Positions 10,182 through 21,300 of a stretch of DNA of 64,000 nt are shown here, in pieces. The notes beneath the pieces were generated by a model. The model saw nothing but the letters and a program-made list of their open reading frames with translations. It was not told where the DNA came from and made no database searches. This stretch comes from Oikopleura dioica (lineage: Eukaryota > Chordata > Appendicularia > Copelata > Oikopleuridae): contig OU015567.1 of NCBI GenBank assembly GCA_907165135.1, positions 8,437,001-8,501,000 on the forward strand, given 5' to 3'. Position 1 is the stretch's first letter. The number at the start of each line of letters is the position of its first letter. The position numbers and the translations under genes are program-made.

Positions 10182-12235
10182 TCAAGCAGACATATCAATC
10201 TCATCTTCTTCGTCTTCGATAGAATTGTCTGGTTTCAAGCAGCGCATGATAATGAAAATAATCAAGACCTGTTTTTTGGTTCTACTGTTTGTCTATTTTG
10301 AAGCTTGGGGGAAGCTTGTAGAACCCGTTCCAAAAAGAACAATCCGCCCAAAACACCACCAACAATAATCCCGACGTTGACATCTTCAGATTCTTTCGTC
10401 GTCGTCGTGGTCGTAGTTGTGGTTGAACTTGAAGAACCATTATCTGGATTATTCGGATCTGTGCCCGGATTGGATGGGTCTTTCGTTGATGTGCTCTTTG
10501 TGGTCGATTCTGATTTAGAGTTCCTTCTTTTAATTATTTCCTTTCTGTCTATTTGTCAATCAAGATCAATTCTTTGAGCAAAACGCACTTCCCCAAAGCT
10601 TAGCTATCAATGTGTACAACAGTGCGATAACGTTTCCGGTGATTGCGCAGACTAATTAAATTTACATTTTGAACTCATTCCTGTAGGTCCATCAGTTCCT
10701 TCCGGGTTGTCAGTTACTCCTGGACCTTGGGTACTGGAGCTTTCAGTAGGGGGACCAGTGTATTTTGTCGATGTTGTCGTTGTTGTTTTGGTGGATGTTG
10801 TTGTAGTAGTAGTCGTTGTCGGGAAAATAATAAGGCAATCATCGTCCAACATTTTCCAGTCTGGGTCGGAAACGCAAACAAACCCATGGCTAGTTCCAAG
10901 TTGTCCGTTTTGATCACTACTGCAAGCAGTTGTTTCCCAGTTTTTAACGCCTTCGGTATCTGGATAATGAATTCTCATGACAGCACAATGCTCTGTGCGC
11001 GAATTCGCATCTGGTGGCTGAAAAAGATAAGGTGGCATCGTTTGATTTAACGAAGTTGTAAATTACTGTTTTCCAAAAAGAAACACCATCATTATCAGAA
11101 GCATCATCAATTGGACAATATCCTTCCACATAATCATCATAATTGCCTGAAACGAAAATTCGAAGTGAGAATCTCATTACCGTGTTTAAAAGTGTTTAGC
11201 GGTTGCTACGTAGACCAACAAGTGTTTATAAAAGCACGAGCGGACTATTTGCCATCCCATGCTTTTCAGATACTCGAGGGAGCTGTTTGCGGCGGTGTCA
11301 AAAATGCGGTAGATGATTTAGATCGTCTTGATCTAAAATGACCAGGCTTACGTACTTGGAAGCTCGAACCATGATTTCCACTGAAAGTCTTTTGTTTTTT
11401 GATCTCTTTTGAGGCCTCACGAACTCTTCTGTCGTCTTATATTTTGAGAAAAAGTCGCCCTTTCCTTTCCATGCTCAGCCAAAAGTTACTGTGCATAGCT
11501 GCTCCGGTGCCCGTTTCGTTAATCATCTCCTCCAATTTCTCAGTCACGTCTTCCTGGTGATCCCTACTGTGAATAACTAACGACTTAAAATCGAGTTCAA
11601 ATCAATTAGACACAGCAAAATGACCACCCGTTTAATTCCCTCATATAAACATAAGAAATCCTTTATCATTATTGAAGCTTAAAACAAAAATAAATACCAA
11701 ACCCTTCCGTAATGATCGACAAAATATGAGAACTCGTTCCTGAAGCCCATGAGATTGGCAAAAGTTAAAAGTATCATTGAAACTTTTGTGCGCCGAGGAA
11801 TTTTCAGAAGGGAGGAAACCATAGTGAGTTATTGTCCTGCCTGAACAATAAATAAATAATTATTATCGGTACTTCCGTGTTAACCTTTGATTTCGAACTC
11901 CCACTGACTTTGGCATGTTTCGACTTTTCCATCTTGTCTCAAATTATCCGTCGGAAGAAAACAAGCTGGCTCGCATGTTACGACCGCTGTCTTAGTGCTC
12001 AATTATATAATTAAAAATAATCATTTACATTTATCAAACAGCGTTCAAAATATTGATACTCTTTCGAATCGAGAAATGATTGGTTTTACTCATATTTTGA
12101 ACTTGCTCGAGATCATCTGAGAATTCAATAAAGCTCACTAAAGAGCCATAATCCCTCTTGGTCAACAAAACACGAGCCTATTTTGATTCTAGCACTAATT
12201 CCTGTAGAAGCGACGAGCGCGAGGAGCTTTTTCAT
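10182..12235 (-). CDS. C-type lectin-like type I membrane protein
   Basis: Start at 12235 gives a signal peptide, MKKLLALVASTGISA. A Cys-rich segment follows (FERCLIN, VVTCEPACFLPT, VETCQSQWEFE), resembling a short CCP-like module. The lectin domain then runs from YGFLPSENSS and FNFCQSHG through VIHSRDHQEDVTEKLEEM, NFWLSMER and WKSWFELP to YCPIDDASD, FWKT, EHCAVMRIHYPD and HGFVCV. Next come Thr-rich mucin stalks (about 10.4-10.5 and 10.7-10.85 kb), a membrane segment (GIIVGGVLGG then VLIIFIIMRCLK) and an acidic tail ending DEIDMSA. Clear introns include a 47-bp one near 11.0 kb. One exon, after NFWLSMERKG, lacks a GT donor before a stop, so a non-canonical intron or a defect is possible. Calcium-binding EPN/QPD-type motifs are not seen. 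It could be a cell-surface recognition receptor. Confidence 0.65.
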
Positions 12236-15200
12236 CAAGAACGCGACCGGATGCTCGTTTCTCTGAGTTTCTTCCTTTAACAAGTTGAGACATTGTGCAT
12301 TTCTATCGCGACAGTAGTACTTTTATTTGCAATCTGTCAAGAAGGCCAAACAACGAATTTCAGATCGTTTTTATCGAAAAGCTGCTTTTCAAAGCTTTGA
12401 AATGAAACTGGTTGAAGTTTCTGATGTTTTTATCGATTTCTGATGATAGTTTTGATATTTTATATTTGATTGACCAATCGTAATATTGCGCCAACATTGT
12501 TAATCGTTGGAAAATAGAAGTAATTAACGAGTTGTATGTTGGAAAATGCTGACGAGCTTTCAAGTTGGAACCATAAACTTGGAAAAGGTCCTCGAGTTAA
12601 TAATTATTGATCCTAACGGTACTACGACCGGTAGAATGAAGAAAACTAGTTTTAATAAAATGTCAATAAATTATAACTCACTCCATTTTTTTCAGAATTA
12701 CGTATTTTAGAATATCTGTTTTGATGTCAAATAAAGCGGGCAATAACTAGGCCATTCTTACTTTAGACTCTAAAGTTTAGAGATTCTTAAATGAAAGTAA
12801 AATGAGTTTTTATGTTGCGCAAACTAAATTAGGGTCTGAATTTTTCGGGTGACCTTTCGGGTTGATTTGCTTGTCCAAGAGCATTCTTGAAACTAGGTCG
12901 GTTATGGAGAAAAAGCGAGAAAAACGTAAGACTCTTTAGAAATATTCAAGAGGGTCCTTTTTAATAAGAGCCTGAACATCCCTTCTGTCTAACTTTTCAT
13001 CGTTGTTAGAATTAGTTTTTCATAATAATTTATTACATTGGCTTTTAAAAGAGTCCAGTTTTGGGACAGATGTTCTAGTAGTTGGGCCACTACGTTCTGA
13101 GCCAATTTCCAAGCACAGAAATATTTTCATAAAACAACTCACTACAGTTTAATTTCAAGCATTTTTCAGCTACCAAGATTGAAAATAATGAATTTATTGC
13201 ATCGTTAAACTGTAATCTTTTGATCTCAATCTTGACGTTGAACTTCGAAGTTGTGTTTGCTTTCCTACCATTTTTCTGTTCTTCAACTCTGAGAATATTC
13301 ACAAAGACACAAGCAAGTGCTGTCAAAAAGAAGAATCAACATAAATGCTTCGCAAATTGAATTTCAGGGGTTAGTTTGGTTCTTTCTTTTCTTGCTTGTT
13401 TTGGGTTGAAATAAGTTTAACTTATTTGATTAGTATTTACAAGGAAAAAGAAACCTGGAATCGCTTCTGCCACGTCTGCACACTTGAACAAAGACTTCTT
13501 AGTTCTTCCAATCTTATTACTAATAAGTTATTAGCATCAATGCCATTTCCTAGAGAAGAACTTTAGGAAAGATAAATTAGCTTATGCTCAGTCTAATCGC
13601 CAGAAAAAGTGACGTGAGTTCTGTCAGAAGCTAACAGTAGTTTCGATAAAGACAACAACTGCGCAAATAAAATTATCGGAATATCTGAAACTTCGAATTT
13701 CACGAATAAGATGCGTGAAAAAAGAAAAAGTGATTGATGACTTTCTTCGGAGAGGAAACGACTTTTTGGGCGAAGAAATTGGACTCTGTTTAGCGTCAGT
13801 GATCCAGAGATTTAGTGGAACAGATCATCGCATGGCCACCTCGGCGGGGGTTTATCGATTTACGTTATCACATATGCGTCGTGTCCTTCAGACCTGCCAA
13901 ATGTTTTCTCCTGATGCACTTACTGTTTTTTTCTCAAAGCTTTTATTGAAAACCCCATTTTCAAATTTTCATACCAAAAAAATGGCCAAAAAAGGCAACG
14001 GGTTAAAATATTTTTAGCCCAAAATATCACGTGATATGAAAACTGTGTCAGAATCATTTTGTATATTGACCCTTTTTTTGGCGATCCTCGTGATGAAAAT
14101 CACTTGAGCCGATAAAATGATAAATGCATCTCGAGGAGGGGTTAACACATGTCAGCCTGAGAAACAAGCCTGAAGTTCATTTATTTCAATCGTCAGAAGT
14201 TTCGAGCGCTTTCTGACGAACACCCGTCTCTGCTTGTGATTTATCGACCCATCCTTCTGCGACAAATCAAATTTATTCAATAATACTGTGCTTTACTACT
14301 GTAGCTTTTTCGACTTGAGCTTCAGTAAGAAATTGGTCGACTCGATCTTTTAGAACCCTGACTCAGGTTTTCTACACATGCTGCCGAACCGAGTTTATAG
14401 ACGATTTTTTTGCGTTTTTTGGCAATTTTGAGCCGAAACGCAAATTCGCGCAAAATAATTTTTTGACAGTGGTAAGCTCGTTCACATCCTGGTAGTGTTG
14501 TCAGCTGTCAGCGGCAGGGCTCTGGGAGCGGAGGTGCTCCCATCTGACCCAAGTGATTTTTGGATGATCGATCTGCTCTCCTGGAAATCTCGAATAGGTG
14601 TACCATAAGTTTATACACTCGTCGAGGATTTTTACTGCCGCCGCCCGGCAACACTAAAAGTCCGGGGATTAAGCTCTCGGAATCGCTCTTCTTCCAGTTT
14701 TTCATTCAAGAGAACGGCTCGGGTGAGCGAGAATCTATGTTTGTATTGTTTTTTTTCCCTGTTACTCCCTGTTCTCGAGTAGTAGCGCGCTAACTGTAAT
14801 CTCTTCACACTTTTAATTGAACTGTTCGCAAGATTCTTCAATTGCCCTTTTAGGCCTTTTAAAAATTTCAACACGGGAGCGACAGTTTATCAAAAAAGAG
14901 GGACTCAAATGCAGACTTTTTAAAAGCAGAGAAAAAAAACGGAAAATAAGAAAGAGACTTTATTTCAAAGAAGAAAAAACTAAAAAAAGAAAACTTTCGA
15001 AAAAGGCTGAAATGTTAATAGAATTCTTTTTGCTCTGGTCATCAGGAAAGGGAAAATCACGCAATGAAAAAAAAGATAACTTCTTTTTTGGATCCAATTA
15101 TCCTTCAAAAGTCAAATCCGCCAAAAGAAAACTATCCGCGGATTCCTTCACATCACCTGTGGTTCTTTTAGAAACGGTCGATCAAGGTACTTTTTTAAAA

Positions 15201-15327
15201 TCTTATAAAAAAATAGTTTCGATTGAATTGAATAAATTTTAAATTCTATCATTTTGGTCCTTTGAAACATGGCGGTTTCTAGGGCAAATCGAATATAAGC
15301 ATTTTTATTCGATCAATTATCAAGAAG
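12236..15327. other. Gene-poor region upstream of tenascin exons
   Basis: No confident gene. Minus-strand open frames at 12360-12563 and 13090-13326 and plus-strand ones at 13715-14017 and 14817-15242 are AT-biased, Lys/Phe-rich and without clean splice sites. An ATG at 14738 starts a hydrophobic MFVLFFFPVTPCSR followed by a possible GT donor, which might be the missing tenascin signal-peptide exon. That is a guess based on phase. Confidence 0.3.
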
Positions 15328-18300
15328 ATGCAGAAAGTGCCAGGAGAAATTGCCGCGCTGGAAGCTTTTCAAAGCGGAAGAAGTAAGTTTGAAAAGTGCC
15401 TAGTTAGGAGAATTAGACGAATTAATCAATTGTACTTCAAGTTGCGTCAATTACAGTGTAGCTTTAATTTGATTATCGAAGAATCTAGATTTTTTGGACT
15501 AAACCAATTTTTAGAGGTGAATTTCTGGATGACCAATAAGATTGCTGTATTAGGCCTACCGGCCAATCAAAACTATTTCCATAAAAATCTGTTCCAAAAA
15601 TTGGTTCTACCCGATTTTTTAGGTCAAATCCCTTTTTTTATGAAAAGCGCGAAAATTAAAATTCATGAGTTTTCGCGAAAAACATTATTTACTTGTGTTT
15701 TTCACGTAACTTTAATTTCCCCGCCTGAAATTCCAAACTGCTGAAATCAAAATTCCTCTGCCCCAACACCTAACTAAAAATAAAGACTTACATGCATTTC
15801 GTCAGGGTTTAAAAATAAACCCCGCCGTGTGTGAGTGAGTGAGGGCCGAACTTGACCTTTTGCGGAAATGGAATGGGGCGCGATAAATTGAGCATTTTTG
15901 TTGTTTAGGTTTTTGATTAAAAGTTCGTCAATCTGGGCTTGATGAATTCACGAATTTGAACTTTCATTGATTCTTCTTTCAGACCGCAGCGAGGAGCCAG
16001 GACGAGGAGGGCGATTAAACCGCAGAAAAATGACGTGAGGAATCGGGACCTAGATCTTTTCACTAGATGAATTTGGTAAAATTGTTGTTGACGGAAACGC
16101 TATCTAATGAGTAGGAAATGAAGCTAATTATTTGGTTTGGTCAGTTATTACGTTCATTGAAAACAATAAACAGAACACTAAAAGAATTTCCTTATGGTCT
16201 TTGAAAATCTAGTCCAAATCCCGAAATACAGTGTCACAACTCAAGGCCTGCATTTTTATCACAAGATCGATCTGAAGGAGCTTACATGCACTTGTAACGG
16301 TAAACACCCTGACGTGGCAGAAAGCCTCTTGACCATCTGGTTTCAATGTCTTTCCCAAAATATTTTCTTTACATCTCTAATCATCCAGTGAAGAAAAAAT
16401 GGCCCTTCTTCAAAAAAGAGTGTCACTTGATACTGGTCATGAAACTATCCAGCTAATACTGTTTTTATCAAAACTAGAACAGTTCTCCATTATTTTAGCA
16501 AAAAGAAAGGATCTACTTTTTCTAAGTAGCTGCAATCGATAGAAACAAGGCATTCTAGCAGCTTAGCATTTTAGATGGAGATAACTGTTAGCACTAGACA
16601 ATTATTTACGCAATATTGATTGTTGTTGACCTAAACGAAGCTTGATTACGATATAATCGTGTTGCTAAATTACGGAAGCATAACTTGCGAACACGTGATT
16701 GACCAAATTAACGATGATTAACGCTAATATTGAATAACAATAAAGCATGAACCTTTCCAAAAGTACCGTAATCTTGAGAAACCACGTTTTATCAACGATC
16801 AATTTTGTTATCGTCGAAAGTTGATGGCGCATAACTCAGAGTTGATGCTTATCTCTTTAATGGAGCACCGAGAGTTGAATTTACCGTTCATTTTCAAGGA
16901 GAAAGAGCGAGTCTAAAATTATTGCTTTAGAAGAAATTTCAAAACTTGAACGCAAGATCGACCGCTTAACGAAACTTGTGCGGCGACTCAAAGACAAGGT
17001 ACCTTGCATTTTCTTCAAGCTTTTCATTAAACGCCTCTTTTAGCCAAAGAATAATAAGCTTCAAAGTTCAAAAGAACCCTTGCAAATCCCGGAGATCGCG
17101 CCAGTCACAGAGAAGCCTCCTGTGGTAACGACTACAGAAGAAGTTAAAATAGTCAAATGTCCAAATGATTGCTCTGGAAATGGGAAATGCGATGAAAAAA
17201 CAGGACTGTGTTCTTGCGATGAAAGTTGGCTGGGAAAAGATTGTGCGGACAAAATCTGGTAATAATTTAAAATCGGCCTAAAATCAGAAAGAAGGACTTT
17301 TTCTTCTTAATTGAACTCTAAATAAGGCCATTATTATGTCAATTTTTAACGAGTTTTAGCAAATTAAAGCGTAAATATCGTCATGTTAAAAAATACATAA
17401 GTTATTAATTTTTATCAAAAATGATCTAATTTTTATAGAAAATTATATTCTTAGATATTCAGGATTTCTAAATCACACTTTTCTTTAGACATTCAACTTG
17501 CTTTATTTCATCTTGGAAACCAAAAGCAATTAGCATAATTGTCTAATTAAAGCTTCTAGCCCTAAAAACTGCAATAATCAAGGCGAATGCGTCGATGGCG
17601 CATGCAAATGTCACCAAAAAAGCGACGGGCGATTCTGGACTGGGCCCGCGTGCGAGACATTAGCGTGCTTTGACGACTGTAATGGGCGGGGAAGCTGCTT
17701 GAATGGAGTTTGCGACTGCGATTTGCCCTGGTTTGGCAAAGACTGTTCCGAAAGAAAGTGCTTGAAGCCTTGCCAAAATGGCTTTTGCGTCGATGGAACA
17801 TGCAAGTGCGCGAAAGGATTTACGGGAATCGACTGCTCGGAAAAGACCTGCCCGAATAATTGCTCCAAACACGGCACGTAAGTGACGCTCATAAACATAA
17901 CCGGACTAAACTTCCTCCGTTTTAGACATTTCTTTTCTCATAAACATGAAATCAATCGATATTTAGATGCAAAAATGGAGTATGCCAGTGTCGAAATATC
18001 TGGAAAGGGAAGGATTGCTCGATTAGGACTTGTGCTATTGGATCTTTAGCGAAAGGTGAGCCCGCAAAGTTGTGCTTTGGCCATGGCGAGTGCGACGAAA
18101 AAACTGGCACTTGCAATTGTTGGAATCAATTCACCGGCTTCAACTGCGCGAGAAAAAAGTGCATTCCGACTTGTACCGGTAAATAAAAATCACGGTGAAA
18201 GCAAAAACTGATTTTTTCTAAAAAAACAAGGAAATCGAATTTGCAATGGAAGGACGGGCCGGTGTCTTTGCCGACGGAATTGGCACGGAGAGGATTGCAA

Positions 18301-21300
18301 CGTGCCGCGATGCCCAAACAACTGCAACAATGGCAACGGAAGGTGTAATCCGAAGACGGGCACTTGCACCTGTAAACCAAACTGGACAGGAGACGACTGC
18401 AGCATTCCTGCTTGCAACAAGGAATGCCAACATGAGTGTAAGTGCGACGCAGGCTACTGTCTCAGCATTGGACCAATTTTCATAATTGATTATTATTATC
18501 GATAGCTAAGTACTACCGTATTAGAAATCGTAGGTCAAGTCGTGCCCCTCCCTTCGGATCAACAGTCGGAAGCAAACGACTACTGTTTCGACTTAAAACT
18601 GTCAACTCAATTACTACTTTCAGCGAAGAGTTTTGGTAAAACTTAACCTTCCCACCCCAAGTTTCGCTCATTTCAAAACAGCGGATTAGTCTGTTTATGA
18701 GCATGTTCTATTCAAAGCTCGGGTCATTTCCGATCCGGCTCCGGTGTAAAGTTTAATGGTGATGTCTAATTAAGCGCTGGATAAATAGCACTTAGCCGTA
18801 ATGGCTCTTCTAATTGGGCTTATCAGCGGCTCAGCGGGGAACGCGTGACTCGGCTCATTTATCAAAAAATAGTATTTACTCATCGTATTTTTTCCGGAGA
18901 GACGTTCGGATTTCAAATTATGATTTAGGGTACAGTTACTACGTGTCTTTTTGAATTTAAAACTCTTATGAAGGTGTTGACCGCAAAATAAGCGCGCCAA
19001 TCCCTGCAGGTTAACTTTGAGCTGATGATGTCTTCATTGACAGACGCGATGATTTTCCCTACGGCTTGATTAATTAGTAGCTCTCTGAAACGAGAGTACT
19101 GAAAATAAGGGGAACGCACGCTGATGTTTGACATAAAGAACGCGGATTTTAGAAACACGTGACCCCCCTTAGCGCATATCCGGACATTCTACCGAGATAT
19201 GAACATTCGAGCGTTTCCTGAAGGGGGCTAAATACAACCTTTTGCATAATAAATAGCGCGTCTTATAAATGATAAGTTATGGTAATGTCAGTCTGTAGAT
19301 CATAAACACCTCTTTCTACTATGACGCGCTTTTTTTAAGGTGGTGGAAGTTTTCTAGCCCACTTCCGCCATACCGACCCTGGAACACCATACCTTTTCTG
19401 AATCAGCAGAAAATTTCAAGAATTTTGACCCATTAAAATTCTAGAAATCTTCACTTCCGGTCGATTCTAGAGCCGGAAGTCATCGAAATTCGGGAGTATG
19501 GGCAACTTGTGGCCTATCAAATTGATTCTCAGAAGATTCTCTATCATCTAAGAGAAGAATCAATCCCATCCACGGCAGTGTTGGAAAAAACCCGCCCGCG
19601 AACCCCGCGGGGGCCACGGGCGGGGGCCACGGGCGCCCGCGCCCCCCGTACCCGCAAGAAATCTCGGATTTGGCCCCCGCGCCCGCCCGCGCCCGTAGAA
19701 AATTTTTCATCTGGCCCCCGCGCCCTCCCGCGCCCGTGCAATATTTTTTTCGCGCCCGCGGGCGCCCGGGGCTCACTATAAATTGAATTTTGCATATTTC
19801 TTCTCTTGGGATTTCACCGGTCTTTTCGACCACAAAGTTCTTTGAAAGGATAGATTTGGCAAAATCGGCATTGGAAGAAGTCATCAGAAAAACGAATTTC
19901 TTCCTTCTTCCCATTTCCAGAAGCCAGTTTTTGGTTTCTTTCGAACATGGTCGGATGAAATAATCGGGCTCTTTCTTGAGGCGAGGGAAGAAAGAGCCAC
20001 GATCGACTTGAAACGCGTATGGTTCGTAACTGTACTCGAACGAGTTGAAGATGTCATCTTTGATCGTTTAATTTGGTTTAATTGGGTTTGATCGCTTCCG
20101 TATGCAAAGCTGAACATGTAACAGCTGTTTAAGTAAAGGAAGCAGATAATTTGTAGATTTTTGGTACTGATGTTTATCACTTGAAGGTATTAAAACGCCC
20201 CACCGAGTAAAAATCAACAGCTGAATCACATGTTGCGCCCTCTTTTGCCCAAAAACTGCATATAATCACTTCTTGATTTTGATTTTCATAAAAAAAAAAT
20301 CATCTAAACAAATTTCAAAAAAAATGTCTGACTACGTTCCAATTTTCAAAATGCCCGCTGACAAAGAGCTTCGCTACTGTAAGCTTTGCTTTTGGGCGGG
20401 AACTCGAAAAAGCCACTTGAGACATCTGCGAACCGACCATTCTGAGCTTTTCCTCGACGGAAATCGGCCGCGATCTTCTGAGTTCTGCTCTGCTTCAGAA
20501 CCAACTGAAGAGCGAACTTACGACATTTCCATCGAGCATTTCATCATCAAAGAAGACAATCAAGGAGGAAAGCAGCTTTGGGCAAGAATCAAATGGAACC
20601 TGAACAACAACAAACGAACACGATTTCAACTCTCCTGGGCAAAAGGATACGTTTTCTTCGACAACGCCGATTTGGAAGAAACCATCAAGCGCACTCTTCA
20701 GAAACAATATACGAAATGCGGCGCCGAAAAAGCCAAGGAAATTTACGATAAAATGAAAACTGTCGCCACCACCCACGAGTTTTCGAATTGTGCTATCTGT
20801 TTCGAGAGAATCGACATCGACGACCTCTGCATCTTCCTGACCACTGCTGAAACGACCTGTAGCGATAAAGTCATCCATGGAATCCACAAAAACTGCCGAA
20901 ACACCGATATCGCTACTGACTTCGTCGAGTGCCCGCATTGCAGACAGAAAGGCTACTTCTATCCCTTCCTCAACCCTGGAACTGCCGACAACAAGCAAGT
21001 ACCCGGTGACAACGTGATCATCCTCGACGACACTTTCGACGATATGCCACCTCTTTCTCCTTTGTAATCATTACCAATTTCCACAAGTTTACTTTTGCTG
21101 TAATCGTAATCATTAAACTCAATAAATAGAATTGTTAATAACTATTGTTGTTCCTAGCACTTTATTTTGAAAAATACTGGCCTCTGATTGGCTAAAAACT
21201 AAATTTGAAATATTTAAAAGATAAAAGGGGGTCAAGGGTAGTTTTTCGAGGGGAATTTTTTTAGGCATTTTATTTTGAGAAATGCCGGCCTCTGATTGGC

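Noticed and set aside
12360-13326. Two minus-strand open frames that could form a small gene
   Set aside because: No compatible donor and acceptor pair was found and the AT-rich codons look random.
13715-14017. 100-residue plus-strand open frame
   Set aside because: No splice sites or domain; it ends in a low-complexity Phe/Lys stretch.
14480-14700. Possible structured RNA or tRNA in a GC-richer stretch
   Set aside because: I could not fold a cloverleaf or find A and B box promoter words in the right order.
14817-15242. Lys-rich 141-residue plus-strand open frame
   Set aside because: Composition follows the A-rich DNA, and codon use differs from confident genes.
19480-19914. Minus-strand open frame rich in Arg, Gly and Ala
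   Set aside because: It runs through the GC-rich subterminal tract; lack of stops there is due to base composition. The same holds for both strands at 24496-24840.
20495-20998. 167-residue minus-strand open frame
   Set aside because: Antisense shadow of the zinc finger-RING gene, whose Cys/His motifs and poly(A) signal are on the plus strand.
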